DNA from: Rhodocaloribacter litoris
Lineage (GTDB): Bacteria; Bacteroidota; Rhodothermia; Rhodothermales; ISCAR-4553
Assembly (NCBI RefSeq): GCF_011682235.2
Contig: NZ_CP076718.1
Coordinates: 4,061,095 to 4,125,094, forward strand
DNA length: 64,000 nt
Reading direction: 5' to 3'
Shown one piece after another: positions 1-8,898 of the stretch (positions within the stretch are counted from its first letter, which is position 1; every line of letters begins with the position of its first letter). The position numbers and the translations under genes were made by a program. Below the pieces are notes generated by a model. The model did not search any database. It was not told the DNA's origin and saw nothing but the letters and a program-made list of their open reading frames with translations.

Positions 1-1
1 G

Positions 2-136
2 GTCCTGTGGATCGCCCGGCTGGGCGGCTTTCTGGCTCGCAAAAGCGATGGGCCTCCGGGTGTCACTGTGCTCTGGCGCGGCTGGCAACGTCTCACCGAT
101 ATCGCCTCCGCCTGGCTCGTCTTTCACCCCTCCTGA
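2..136 (+). CDS. IS4/Tn5-type transposase, C-terminal end (5' partial)
   Basis: The window opens inside a reading frame that runs from base 2 to a TGA at 134-136. The peptide contains IARLGGFLARK and TLWRG-like segments (LWRGWQRL), typical of the extreme C-terminus of IS4-family/Tn5-like transposases. Only about 44 residues are visible, so the catalytic domain and completeness of the element cannot be judged. A dispersed repeat also found at 30.8 kb begins about 15 bases after the stop, so the element end probably lies near 150. Family assignment is from remembered motif similarity. Confidence 0.7.
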   Translation, partial: VLWIARLGGFLARKSDGPPGVTVLWRGWQRLTDIASAWLVFHPS

Positions 137-151
137 TTTGTGGGTAAAGGT

Positions 152-349
152 AAGCCTTCGCATGGGGAGGGACTTTTCAGACCGCGTCGTGCCAATACAA
201 GCTCTTCCCCCTGGCCGCCCCCGGCGGCCCTGCAGGGGGAAGGTCCCCGAAGGGGGGATGGGGGTCGCCCTCTCCCTGGTCGAGGGGCCCGCCACGAAGC
301 GAAAGGGAAGCAACGTGACGGCTTCGTCGCCTACCGCGTAACATCAGTT
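152..349. repeat. Dispersed intergenic repeat A, copy 1
   Basis: This ~200-bp segment matches 30833-31029 over most of its length, starting at CCTTCGCATGGGGAGG and ending at GCGTAACATC. It contains a strong hairpin at 204-242: arms CTTCCCCCTG and CAGGGGGAAG, with inner arms GGCCGC/GCGGCC. A second small CCCC-GAA-GGGG hairpin follows. There is no convincing gene in it. Two similar intergenic copies 30 kb apart point to a repeat family rather than chance. Confidence 0.75.
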
Positions 350-378
350 ATTCACAGAGAACCTGAGGAGACCCTGCC

Positions 379-1074
379 ATGCGTACGCACCTTTTACTGC
401 CGCTTCTAGCCGTCTTTGCCGCCGCGCCGGCGACACCGCTGGCCGCCCAGGAATTCAGCCTGGGAGCCGACCTGATGAGCCGGTACGTCTGGCGCGGAAC
501 CGACTTCGGCGAGTCGGCCAGCGTCCAGCCCACGCTTGCCTTCTCGGCGGGTGGCTTCGAGATCGGCACCTGGGCGTCCTACGGCATCGCGCCCGAGGCC
601 GCCGACGTGAACGAACATGACCTGTGGATCAGCTATGGCTTCGAGACCTCGAGCGGCACGTTTACCCTGGGCGTGACCGACTATTACTTCCCCAATGCCG
701 GCGTTCCCTTCTTCGACTTCTCCGACGGCGGCGGGGCGCACTGGATCGAGCCGTTCGTGGCCTACGAGGGCCCGGCCTCCTTCCCGATCAGCCTCTTCGC
801 CGGGGTCTTCGCCTACAACGACCCCGACAATTCGGTCTATCTCGAGGCTTCCTATCCGTTTGCCCTGGATGGCGTTTCGCTGGCCTTCACCGCCGGGGCC
901 TCCGGGGGAAGGAGCGGGCTCTACGGGACGGACGGGTTCGCCCTGATAAACCTCGGCCTGTCCGCGGTGAAGGAGATCCAGGTCACCGAGTCCTTTGTGT
1001 TGCCGGTCTCGGTCGGTTACATCGTCAACCCGGACATGGAGAAGAGTTATCTGGTCTTCGGGCTGAGCTTCTGA
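379..1074 (+). CDS. TorF-like putative porin / outer-membrane beta-barrel protein
   Basis: The 231-residue product has an N-terminal signal peptide (about residues 1-23, cleavage after LAAQ). It is followed by SRYVWRGTDFGES, characteristic of the TorF putative porin family, and by alternating aromatic/polar strands (WASYGI, LWISYGF, VTDYYFP). It ends in a C-terminal Phe (LVFGLSF), usual for BAM-inserted barrels. It should sit in the outer membrane; the substrate is unknown. An AGGAG-like site (gaggag) precedes the ATG. It is monocistronic and faces a convergent HhH-GPD gene. Confidence 0.8.
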   Translation: MRTHLLLPLLAVFAAAPATPLAAQEFSLGADLMSRYVWRGTDFGESASVQPTLAFSAGGFEIGTWASYGIAPEAADVNEHDLWISYGFETSSGTFTLGVTDYYFPNAGVPFFDFSDGGGAHWIEPFVAYEGPASFPISLFAGVFAYNDPDNSVYLEASYPFALDGVSLAFTAGASGGRSGLYGTDGFALINLGLSAVKEIQVTESFVLPVSVGYIVNPDMEKSYLVFGLSF

Positions 1075-1216
1075 GGACGATGCGGCTGGTGACAGCCGTG
1101 GCTCCAGCCCGGCGCCGGTGTGTCGGCGGGGGGAGGTGCACCTGTGGATGACGGCCCGCTGCAGGTGCACCTTCTTCACACCGGCGTTTCGCGGGCGGAG
1201 GCGCTTCCGAGCCGGT

Positions 1217-1235
1217 CTTCGGAAGGCTTCCGAAG
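1217..1235. terminator. Hairpin between convergent genes
   Basis: CTTCGGAAG-G-CTTCCGAAG is a near-perfect inverted repeat between the porin stop (1074) and the convergent HhH-GPD gene stop (1251). AGGTGCACCT also occurs twice just upstream (about 1134-1172), which can form a second hairpin. No T-run follows on either strand, so this is a bidirectional terminator-like structure rather than a classical intrinsic terminator. Confidence 0.35.
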
Positions 1236-1250
1236 AGCACGGAACCGGTG

Positions 1251-1766
1251 TCAGGTTCCGGAAAAGTCCCGGTAACCGAAATAGTGCAGCACGTAGCGCA
1301 TCTTCCGGGCCTTGAGCGGGCCGAAGCCGGGCAGTTTCCGGATGCGCCGCTCGATGGTGGGGAAGTCGGCTCCGTCGTTCCAGAGGTTGGCGGCGTTGCC
1401 GTCGTACGAGGCGGCCAGGATCCTGGCGACGGCGTGGGTGCGGTCCGCCATGACGTTCGTAAAGCGATGGACGGCCGGCTTCTCGGCGAAGAGCGCGCGG
1501 AGGCGGTCCAGCGGCATCGCGGCGATCTGCTTCATGTCGAGGTGGCCCAGCCGGTCACGGAGGCGGTGCGGCCCGGTGAAGGCATACTCGGCCCGCACGC
1601 GCTGGTCGTAGAGGAGGCCGAGCAGGGCGGCGTTGGGATCCTGGCGAAGGTAGGCGTCGGCCTCCGGGTCGCCGGTGAGGGTGCCCTGCTCCCAGAAGCG
1701 ATCCATCATGCGCGCCAGGCCGCCGTTGAGGTCACCATAGTCGAGAGGTTTGATCGTCAGGGACAT
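1251..1766 (-). CDS. HhH-GPD family protein (TIGR03252-like)
   Basis: The 171-residue protein starts at MSLTIKP (base 1766); the frame stays open upstream, but those codons are low in credibility. Near the C-terminus it carries a helix-hairpin-helix segment (LPGFGPLKARK), as in endonuclease III/DNA-glycosylase relatives. The [4Fe-4S] cysteine cluster of Nth/MutY is absent. The overall pattern (GALLYDQRV-like LLGLLYDQRVRAEYAF, FRFT-like HRFTNVMADR) fits the uncharacterised TIGR03252 group. A role in base-excision repair is plausible but unproven. It lies downstream of cysS on the same strand. Confidence 0.75.
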   Translation of the reverse strand: MSLTIKPLDYGDLNGGLARMMDRFWEQGTLTGDPEADAYLRQDPNAALLGLLYDQRVRAEYAFTGPHRLRDRLGHLDMKQIAAMPLDRLRALFAEKPAVHRFTNVMADRTHAVARILAASYDGNAANLWNDGADFPTIERRIRKLPGFGPLKARKMRYVLHYFGYRDFSGT

Positions 1767-1896
1767 GGGAGATCGAGGGGTTGAGGATTTGCGATTCGCG
1801 GGTTGAAGATTCGGGGGGCATGTGCGGAGGCGGATGTCCGGGAACGCTACGGGGTTGGTGCCTTCCGTGCAGCGCAACACGCCGTCGGAACTGCGG

Positions 1897-3402
1897 CTAC
1901 AGCCTGGTTTTCTTCCGCCACCTGGGTCCTTCGGGCGTGTCCATCACCTCGATGCCCAGGGCGGTGAGCTCGTCGCGGAGGGCGTCGGCGCGGGCGAAGT
2001 CGCGGGCTTTGCGGGCCGCTTCCCGTTCGCGCAGGAGCGCCTCGACCTGTTCGGCGAAGGGATCGGGGGCATGCGCCGGCGGGGCTTCGTGCTCGGGGGC
2101 GAGGATGCCCAGCAGCGCGTTCATGCGTTCCATCCAGGCGCGGGCGCTGCGGGCCGAGGCCGCATTCAGGTGCTCCTTGAAACCCAGGATGAGGCGGGTG
2201 CCTTCGAGCGTCCGGGCGATGGCTTCCGGGGTGTTCAGGTCGTCGCACAGGGCGGCCAGGGCCTGGGTGTAGAGCGCCTCCAGCCGGGAACCGAGCCGGT
2301 CCTCACCCGGCCGCCCGGCTTCGAGGGCCGCCTCGACGTTCGCCGCCGCCTCGCGGAAACGTTCGACGTGCTTGAGGCTGGCCTTCAGCGTCTGGAGCGT
2401 GAAGTTGTACGGCTGGCGGTAGTGCCCGGCGATGAGCGCCATCCGCAGCGCCAGCGGGTCGACGCCCCGGCCTCCTTCGTGCTCGGGCCGCACCAGCTCG
2501 CGCACCGTGAAAAAGTTGCCCGCGCTTTTGGACATCTTCTCCCCCTCGACCTGCAGGAAGCGCGTGTGGACCCAGTGGCGGGCGAACGGCCTGCCGGTCA
2601 GGCTTTCGGACTGGGCGATCTCGCATTCGTGGTGGGGGAAGATGTTGTCCTCGCCGCCGGTATGCAGGTCGAGCTCTTCGCCCAGGTAGGCCATCGCCAT
2701 CACCGAGCACTCGATGTGCCAGCCCGGGAAACCCCATCCCCACGGGCTGTACCATTGCATGAGGTGCTTCTCGTCCTTTTTCCACAGGGCGAAGTCACGG
2801 GGGTCACGTTTTTCCGGATCGACCACCACGTCCCGGACGGCCCGGTCGAGTTGCCCGGCCTCCCGGTTGCCCGAGAGCTTGCCGTAGTCGGGGAAGCTGG
2901 GGACGTGGAAGTAGACGCCCTGCCGGGTTTCGTAGGCGTGGCCCTGCCGGACGAGCTGCTCGATGGCGCGGATCTGCTGGGCGACGTGTTCGGTGGCGCG
3001 GGGCCGCACGTCCGGCTCGCGGAGGTTGAGCGTGCGCCAGTCTTCGAGGAGCGCCTGCGTGTAGAAGCGGGCCAGGTCCCAGATGTTGGCGAACCGCTGC
3101 CCTTCCTTCGAACGGAGCGCCTTCATCATCCGGTCCTCACCCGAGGGGTCGCTCAGGTCGTCTTCCGTCAGGTGGCCCACGTCGGTGATGTTCGTCACGT
3201 ACGTTGTGCGCCAGCCGAGTGCCTGCGCGGTCCGCAGGATCAGGTCGGCGGTGAGGAAAGAGCGGAAGTTGCCGATGTGGGCGTAGGCGTAGACCGTCGG
3301 CCCGCACGCATAGAAGCGGAGGTGGCCGGGCTCGCGCGGCACCACCGGCTCGACCGTGTTCGTCAGCGTATTGTACAGCCGGAAAGAGGGATCGGAGGGC
3401 AT
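1897..3402 (-). CDS. cysS: Cysteinyl-tRNA synthetase
   Basis: This class I aminoacyl-tRNA synthetase charges tRNA-Cys in the cytoplasm. The 501-residue product has the N-terminal [16 protein letters not shown] segment, which includes the HIGH-type motif and a zinc-ligand Cys. It also has the [10 protein letters not shown] and [10 protein letters not shown] zinc/cysteine-binding segments and the KMSKSAGN signature loop, and ends in the usual DALR-like helical region with LxxLGIEVxDTPEG. The length is normal. It is divergent from the Spy-like gene at 3612, with about 210 bp of shared upstream region. The start [13 protein letters not shown] fits the family. Confidence 0.97.
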   Translation of the reverse strand: MPSDPSFRLYNTLTNTVEPVVPREPGHLRFYACGPTVYAYAHIGNFRSFLTADLILRTAQALGWRTTYVTNITDVGHLTEDDLSDPSGEDRMMKALRSKEGQRFANIWDLARFYTQALLEDWRTLNLREPDVRPRATEHVAQQIRAIEQLVRQGHAYETRQGVYFHVPSFPDYGKLSGNREAGQLDRAVRDVVVDPEKRDPRDFALWKKDEKHLMQWYSPWGWGFPGWHIECSVMAMAYLGEELDLHTGGEDNIFPHHECEIAQSESLTGRPFARHWVHTRFLQVEGEKMSKSAGNFFTVRELVRPEHEGGRGVDPLALRMALIAGHYRQPYNFTLQTLKASLKHVERFREAAANVEAALEAGRPGEDRLGSRLEALYTQALAALCDDLNTPEAIARTLEGTRLILGFKEHLNAASARSARAWMERMNALLGILAPEHEAPPAHAPDPFAEQVEALLREREAARKARDFARADALRDELTALGIEVMDTPEGPRWRKKTRL

Positions 3403-3611
3403 GACCGGGTGTGGATTCCAGGGACAGGAGCCGGGTTGCGGCGGCAGTATAACCCGCCCGGCGACGGGATGTGCCGTGCGGGGCCGGAGCCCGGCGCACT
3501 TTCAGCAAGAATTAAACGCTGCCTGCGTGGTTCCTGGATGGAATGCCGGCGCGGCGTTGCACGTCAGGATGCTGGCTACGGACAAGATCCCACTAACCAC
3601 AGGAGGACATC

Positions 3612-4016
3612 ATGACGGCGCATCGGATGCGGGTCATGCTGGTGGTGTGGCTGGTCGGCTTCGGCCTGGCCGCTACGGTCACCGCCCAGCCCCGATCGTT
3701 CGACCCGGAACGGATGAAGGAACGGCTGTACGAACAGGCCGAGGATCTGTTGAAGAAGATGGAACTGGACGAGGCCACGGCGGAGAAGGTGCGCCCGATC
3801 CTGCTGGCCGGCGTCGACCGCCGTATGGCGCTCATGCGGGAACTGCGCGGCACCCGGCCGGCGCCCGGCGTGATGCAGGAGAAGATGACGGAGATCGACC
3901 GGGAGACGGAGGCACAACTGGCCGGTGTGCTGACGGAGGCACAACTGGAGACGTACCGCAAGCTTCGCGACGAGCAGCGCGCCGCCGCCCGCCGGGGCAT
4001 GCGCCGGCGGAACTGA
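3612..4016 (+). CDS. Small Spy/LTXXQ-like periplasmic protein
   Basis: The 134-residue protein has a signal peptide (to about residue 26, VTAQP) and then an all-helical, charged body. LDEATAEKVRPILL and LTEAQLETYRKLRDEQ resemble the paired LTxxQ motifs of Spy/CpxP periplasmic chaperones and metal-stress proteins. An AGGAGG Shine-Dalgarno sits six bases before the ATG and fixes the start. It directly precedes the Omp85 gene, so help with outer-membrane protein folding is an attractive but untested idea. Two further proteins of this type occur at 7.2 and 9.3 kb. Confidence 0.7.
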   Translation: MTAHRMRVMLVVWLVGFGLAATVTAQPRSFDPERMKERLYEQAEDLLKKMELDEATAEKVRPILLAGVDRRMALMRELRGTRPAPGVMQEKMTEIDRETEAQLAGVLTEAQLETYRKLRDEQRAAARRGMRRRN

Positions 4017-4057
4017 CCGCACCCGACGGCAACTCCCCTGCAGGATTTGAGGCCGGA

Positions 4058-4091
4058 CAGGGACCGGGTCGGGAAACCGGCACGGTCCCTG
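4058..4091 (+). terminator. Terminator-like hairpin after the Spy-like gene
   Basis: CAGGGACCG (4058-4066) and CGGTCCCTG (4083-4091) are perfect inverse complements enclosing a GC-rich loop. The hairpin lies 42 bases after the stop of the small periplasmic gene and 128 bases before the Omp85 start. Only a weak T-rich stretch (cttgttgg) follows, so termination or attenuation is uncertain. Confidence 0.4.
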
Positions 4092-4218
4092 CTTGTTGGA
4101 TCCCGTGTTCCGATCCCGTCCAACGAAACGGCACAGGGCCGGCCGAACCCGATACGAACGTCGTGAAGCTTTCCTGGAAGAAGAACCGGAGCCGGTGCGT
4201 TCCGGGACGAATACCTGC

Positions 4219-6678
4219 ATGTTGACCCGCCTGCTGCCGTTGCTGTTCTGGGCGTTGCTTGCCGGCCTGCCGGTCCGGGCGCAGACCTTGCCGGCCGGGG
4301 AGGAGCCGGCCCAACTGACGGCCTACGACCGGCCGGTGCCGCTCACCATCGTGGACATCGCCGTGGAAGGGGTGGAGGAGCCGCTCCGGGCGTTCGTGAG
4401 GAAGGCGAGCGGGCTTCGGGTGGGACAGCGCGTGGAGGTGCCGGGCGACCCGGCCCTTTCCGCCGCCGTGCGGGCGCTCTACCGGGTGGGGCTGTTCGAG
4501 GACGTGAAGTTGCTCGAAGCCGGGCGTGAAGGCGGGAGCGTGCGGCTCCTGCTGCGCGTCAGGCCGGTGCCTCGCCTCACGGAACTTGCCTTCGAAGGTG
4601 TGGGCGGGCGGGACCGGCAGGCCCTCGAACGGGACCTGCCCCTGTTTCCCGGTGCCTACGTTCGCCCGTCCGATCTCGTCCGGGCCGAGCAGATCATCCG
4701 CCGGCATTTCGTGCGGCAAGGCTATCCCCTCGTGAAGGTCCGTGTGGAACGTGCCGGGACGGGCGACGGCGGGCTGCGGCTCACCTTCGCGGTCGAACGC
4801 GGGCCGCACGTGGAGGTGGCCGCCCTCGAGATCGAGGGCAACCGGGCCCTCTCGGACGGCACCCTCCGCAACGTGATGAAGACCCGGCCACCACCCTGGT
4901 GGCGCTTCTGGCGGAAGGCTCCCTTCAACCCCGACGTTTACCGGGAGGACCTCGACCGCCTGCTCGCCCTCTACCGCGAACGTGGCTACTACGACGCCCG
5001 CATCGTCCGGGACACGACCTACCTGCGGTACGAGGACGACAACCCGGAGATGGTCGTCGAAGTGGAGGTCGCGGAAGGACCACGCTACCACATCCGCCAC
5101 GTCGTATGGCGGGGCAACGAGGTCTTCCCGGGCGAAACCCTCACCGAGGCCCTCGGTCTCCGTCCCGGCGATCCCTACAACGGCACCCGCCTCGAAGAAA
5201 ACCTGTATTTCAACGAAGCCGGGACCGACGTCACCAGCCGTTACATGAACCGGGGCTACCTGCGCTTCAACGTGGTTCCATCGGTTCAGGTCGTCGAAGG
5301 GGACTCCCTCGATCTCATCTTCGAGGTGTTCGAGGGCGACGTCTACACGTTCGGAGAGATCGAGATCGCCGGTAATTACGCGGTGCGGGAGCACGTCATC
5401 CGGCGGGAGCTGGCGACGGTGCCGGGCCGGCCCTTCAGCCGGGCGGCCATCCAGACCTCCCTCATGCGGCTGATCGGGCTCGGCCTGTTCGATCCGGCGG
5501 TGCTGGCCGCCGGGCCCGAGATCCGCGTCGACGAGGCGCGGAAGACGGTCGATCTGACCTATCGCGTAGGCGAGGTGCGGCGGAATCCTCTGAGCCTGGG
5601 AGGCAGCTATACGGGCGACCTGATCCTGCAGGTGGGGCTGAACCTGGACAACTTCTCGCTCGGCAACCTCTTCAGACCCTCGACCTGGAACCCGCTGCCG
5701 GCCGGCGACGGGCAACAGCTTGCCCTCGGCGTGCAGACGACCGGCGCGGATTACCAGCGGTACAGCCTCGACTTCGTCGAACCGTGGTTTCGAGGGCGTC
5801 CCGAGCCGCTGGGGGTTTCGGTCTCCTACGCCCGCATCGCCGACGGCTTCCGGTCCGGCACGGACGGGGCGGGCGGGCTGCAGGCCTGGTCCGCCCGTGT
5901 CTTTCACGATCGCCGCCTGGCCACGCACCTGACGCTCTCGGCCGGCCTCCGGTATCGCCATTTCGACAACCGGGGCTGGAGCACCTCGCTGCCGGAGGGC
6001 CGGAGCCACGAACTGGTGGTGATGCCGGGGTTAACCTACGGCACGCTCGATCATCCCGTCCTCCCGCGCCGGGGGGTGCTCGCCCGCCTCGGGGTGGAGC
6101 TGGCGCCGGCGCCGGGCACGGTGCCGTACCACAAATGGCGCCTGCAGGGCCGGGCGCTGGTGCCGCTCACCACGCGGCTCGGCCTCGAGGTGTCGGCGGA
6201 CCTCGGCTACACGGCCTCGCTCACCGGAGCGCCGCAGGCATTTCGGCGCTTCATGGTGGGCGGTTCTCCGTTCGACGCACAGGGGTTCGACACTTTCTTC
6301 GGCGAGGACCTCGTCTACCTGCGGGGCTATCCGGCCCGGGCCATCGGGCCGCGGGATGCCGAAGGACGGCCCGTGGGCGGGCGGCTGCTGACGAAGTATA
6401 CCGCCGAACTCCAGTGGCACGCCGTCCGGAAGCCCCGGCTGGCGATCGTGCCCTATCTTTTCTTCGACGCCGCCAACACCTGGAGCAGCCCGGCGGCCTA
6501 CCGGCCGGGCGATCTGTTCCGGGCCGCCGGCGTGGGCCTGCGCATGACCCTGCCCGTGCTGGGCTTCGTCGAGGTCAGCTACGGATACAATCTCGACCGG
6601 TTCGCCCCGTTCGGCGACCACGACGGCGGTCGCGGCTGGCGCCTGCAGTTCACCCTGGGCCGCAGCTTCGGCTTCTGA
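4219..6678 (+). CDS. Omp85-family outer-membrane assembly protein (BamA/TamA type)
   Basis: From the ATG at 4219 the product is 819 residues: a signal peptide (MLTRLLPLLFWALLAG...RAQ), then four or five POTRA-like repeats to about residue 430. POTRA features include repeated IEGN-type turns (EIEGNRALSDGTLRNVM, EIAGNYAVREHVIRREL), each followed by Y..RGY-type strands. A C-terminal 16-strand barrel follows (Bac_surface_Ag type, with FxGG-like FMVGGSPF and VYLRGYPA) and ends in F. It would insert or translocate outer-membrane proteins. BamA versus a paralogue cannot be settled here because no skp/bam partners are adjacent. Upstream in-frame codons to 4093 overlap a hairpin and were excluded. Confidence 0.9.
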   Translation: MLTRLLPLLFWALLAGLPVRAQTLPAGEEPAQLTAYDRPVPLTIVDIAVEGVEEPLRAFVRKASGLRVGQRVEVPGDPALSAAVRALYRVGLFEDVKLLEAGREGGSVRLLLRVRPVPRLTELAFEGVGGRDRQALERDLPLFPGAYVRPSDLVRAEQIIRRHFVRQGYPLVKVRVERAGTGDGGLRLTFAVERGPHVEVAALEIEGNRALSDGTLRNVMKTRPPPWWRFWRKAPFNPDVYREDLDRLLALYRERGYYDARIVRDTTYLRYEDDNPEMVVEVEVAEGPRYHIRHVVWRGNEVFPGETLTEALGLRPGDPYNGTRLEENLYFNEAGTDVTSRYMNRGYLRFNVVPSVQVVEGDSLDLIFEVFEGDVYTFGEIEIAGNYAVREHVIRRELATVPGRPFSRAAIQTSLMRLIGLGLFDPAVLAAGPEIRVDEARKTVDLTYRVGEVRRNPLSLGGSYTGDLILQVGLNLDNFSLGNLFRPSTWNPLPAGDGQQLALGVQTTGADYQRYSLDFVEPWFRGRPEPLGVSVSYARIADGFRSGTDGAGGLQAWSARVFHDRRLATHLTLSAGLRYRHFDNRGWSTSLPEGRSHELVVMPGLTYGTLDHPVLPRRGVLARLGVELAPAPGTVPYHKWRLQGRALVPLTTRLGLEVSADLGYTASLTGAPQAFRRFMVGGSPFDAQGFDTFFGEDLVYLRGYPARAIGPRDAEGRPVGGRLLTKYTAELQWHAVRKPRLAIVPYLFFDAANTWSSPAAYRPGDLFRAAGVGLRMTLPVLGFVEVSYGYNLDRFAPFGDHDGGRGWRLQFTLGRSFGF

Positions 6679-6720
6679 ACCACGGGTATCCCTTCCATAC
6701 CGGCACGGAAGGCAGCCGGG

Positions 6721-7011
6721 CTACTTCGTACCGGTCCGGGGGGGACGGAGACGGCCGGCCGGTGCACGATCCCGCTGCGGTTCCAGCAGGTGCAGGGCCG
6801 GGCCTTCCTCCAGGTCGACGAGCCGCTTGGTCAGGGTGCGGCAAAGGGCCACGGCGGCGTACAGGTGCGTGATCTCGTCCAGCAGAGAACGGCACGTGTG
6901 CCGCTTTTCCAGGTCGATCCGGCGAAGCCGGTGAATGCGTTCCTCGAGCTCGTCCAGGGCGGAGGTGATCTCCCGGGAAAGCGCAAGACGGGTCATACGC
7001 TGGAAGTGCAT
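6721..7011 (-). CDS. Small helical protein of unknown function
   Basis: A 96-residue frame starts at ATG 7011 (MHFQRMTRLAL); ATG 6996 is an alternative. It is strongly helical and charged (LDELEERIHRLRRIDLEK, SLLDEITHLYAAVALCRTLTKRLVDLEEG), consistent with a coiled-coil protein, and has no signal peptide or membrane segment. It lies convergent to the Omp85 gene and divergent from the lipoprotein at 7180. The frame remains open far upstream through that lipoprotein gene, but only this part looks protein-like. No family recognised. Confidence 0.5.
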   Translation of the reverse strand: MHFQRMTRLALSREITSALDELEERIHRLRRIDLEKRHTCRSLLDEITHLYAAVALCRTLTKRLVDLEEGPALHLLEPQRDRAPAGRLRPPRTGTK

Positions 7012-7179
7012 GGCGGACGAGGTTTTGAAGGATGCCACACAGGGAATGATCGGAGCAGGTGCGTGCCGGTTAAATGGGAAGGGATCCCATTTCCGGGGTT
7101 GCCGGCGTGCGGTGGTGGAATGCCGCCCGGGCTGTGAACGTCCAATGGGCGACACACAACCACGAAACGAGGTGATGCC

Positions 7180-8166
7180 ATGAAGACGAGTCTCTGGAAC
7201 CGGATGCGGCGGGACGGGCACGCGCTCGGGATCGTTCTGGCGGCGGCACTCCTGCCGGTTGCCTGTGACACGACCCAGCCCCTCACCGAGACCGACACAA
7301 CGGGAGCGGAAACGCAGGCCGTGACGGAGGAGCTTCAGTCGACGCTGCAGCTCGATGCGGCGCAGACGGCCGAGCTCGGCCGGCTGCTGGGGCGTCTCGA
7401 ACAGCAGGAACGTGAGCCCGGTGCGCTGTGGACCGTGGCGGCCGCCTTGCACGAGCGTCTGAACGAGGCGCAGCGGGAACGGCTGCGCGAACAGGTCGCC
7501 GCCCTGCAGGAACGCGCCGGGGCGGAACGTCCGGGACCTTTCCGGCGGCCGGGTCGCCGGGATCGGCAGGGCGCGCCGGCGCCGTTCGGGGACAGAGGTC
7601 CCCTGGCGGACGACCTGACGGACGAGCAACGGGCTGCTCTGGAGGAACTCCGCGATCGTTTCCGTGAGCAGATGCAGACCCTCCGGCAGCAGCGGCAGGA
7701 CGGCACCCTCACGGACGAGGACTTCCGCCGGCAGATCCGCGAGCAGGCTTCTGCGATGCGTGAAGCGGCGCAGGCATTGTTGACCGAAGAACAGCAGGCA
7801 GCCCTTGCCGCGCGGCAGGAAGAGCGTCGCCGGCAGGGGGCGGAACGTCGCGAGGCCGCCCGGGCGGCCCGGGCCGAAGCCCTCGGCCTGACGGCCGAAC
7901 AGCAGGCGGCGCTGGAGCGTCTGGTCGAACGCCATCGCGAGGCGGTGCAGGCGCTTTTCCGGGAAGTGCGTGACGGCACGCGCGACCGCGAGGCGCTGCG
8001 GGACGAGCTCCAGACCCTGCGGGCAGAGCACCGCGCCGAGGTGGCCGGCATCCTGACGGAAGCGCAACAGGAGATCGTCGCCCTGCACCACCTGTTGGCC
8101 GCACGGGTGCTCCGGCAGGCCGCGAAGGACCACGCGCGGCCGGGCTTCGGAGCACGGCGGCGCTGA
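7180..8166 (+). CDS. LTXXQ/Spy-like lipoprotein with repeated helical units
   Basis: The 328-residue protein begins with a lipoprotein signal ending in the lipobox LPVAC (Cys about residue 29). The rest is Gln/Arg/Glu-rich helix with at least four LTxxQ-like units: LQLDAAQTAELGRL, LTDEQRAALEEL, LTEEQQAALAAR and LTAEQQAALERL. Each is followed by long charged helices, as in Spy/CpxP-type periplasmic chaperones but several times reiterated. It precedes an ECF sigma gene by about 30 bases, so it may belong to the same envelope-stress unit. Confidence 0.7.
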   Translation: MKTSLWNRMRRDGHALGIVLAAALLPVACDTTQPLTETDTTGAETQAVTEELQSTLQLDAAQTAELGRLLGRLEQQEREPGALWTVAAALHERLNEAQRERLREQVAALQERAGAERPGPFRRPGRRDRQGAPAPFGDRGPLADDLTDEQRAALEELRDRFREQMQTLRQQRQDGTLTDEDFRRQIREQASAMREAAQALLTEEQQAALAARQEERRRQGAERREAARAARAEALGLTAEQQAALERLVERHREAVQALFREVRDGTRDREALRDELQTLRAEHRAEVAGILTEAQQEIVALHHLLAARVLRQAAKDHARPGFGARRR

Positions 8167-8196
8167 GACGGAAACCGGTCGGGCGCGGTGGGCGGG

Positions 8197-8898
8197 ATGT
8201 CGTCCGCCACCGGACGGGTTGCAAAGACGGGCGTATACGTGGTTTACAGGCGCGAAACGTTGAACCTCCCGGCCGATGAGGCCGAACAGCGGCTGGTGGC
8301 CCGTGCCCGGCAAGGAGACCGGCAGGCGTTCCGCACCCTCGTCGACCGTTTTCAGGATGAGATCGCCGCCACGGTGGTGGCCCTGCTGGGACCGGGGCCG
8401 GAGGTGGACGACGTGGTGCAGGACACCTTCATCCGCTTCTATGAAGCCCTGGACGATTTCCGGGGAGAAGCGAAGGTGAGCACCTACCTGAAACGCATCG
8501 CCGTCAACCGCGCCCTCGACGTGCTGCGGCGAAGAAAACGAAACCTGGCCCGCTTCCTCCGCCGCGATGCAGCCGACCCCGGCCGTCTCGAAGGGACCCT
8601 CCACGCGGACACGGAGGTCGAAGAGGAGGATGCGGTGGAACAGCGGGAGCGGCAGGTGCTCGTCTATCGTGCCCTCGACCGGCTCTCGCCGAAGCACCGG
8701 GCCGTCGTCGTGCTGCGCCTGATCGAAGGGTACTCCACGGCGGAGACGGCAGCGATGCTGGGCATCCCCTACGGGACCGTGCTCTCCCGGCTGAGCCGGG
8801 CCCTGGAGAAGCTACGCAATGACCTGGCTCCCTATTTTTCCGGAACGCTTCCGGGCGACCGGGCCGAAAACCAGTCTCAAGGCCATGAACAAGCATGA
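8197..8898 (+). CDS. ECF-subfamily RNA polymerase sigma factor
   Basis: The ~233-residue sigma-70-like protein has region 2 (VARARQGDRQAFRTLVDRF ... DDVVQDTFIRFYEAL ... STYLKRIAVNRALDVLRR). Region 4 is near the C-terminus (LSPKHRAVVVLRLIEGYSTAETAAMLGIPYGTV-SRLSRAL), containing the -35-reading helix-turn-helix. Regions 1.1 and 3 are missing, as in ECF sigmas. A GTG at 8188 is an alternative start. The next gene overlaps by 14 bases and looks like its anti-sigma factor. The regulon is unknown but the flanking genes suggest envelope stress. Confidence 0.92.
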   Translation: MSSATGRVAKTGVYVVYRRETLNLPADEAEQRLVARARQGDRQAFRTLVDRFQDEIAATVVALLGPGPEVDDVVQDTFIRFYEALDDFRGEAKVSTYLKRIAVNRALDVLRRRKRNLARFLRRDAADPGRLEGTLHADTEVEEEDAVEQRERQVLVYRALDRLSPKHRAVVVLRLIEGYSTAETAAMLGIPYGTVLSRLSRALEKLRNDLAPYFSGTLPGDRAENQSQGHEQA

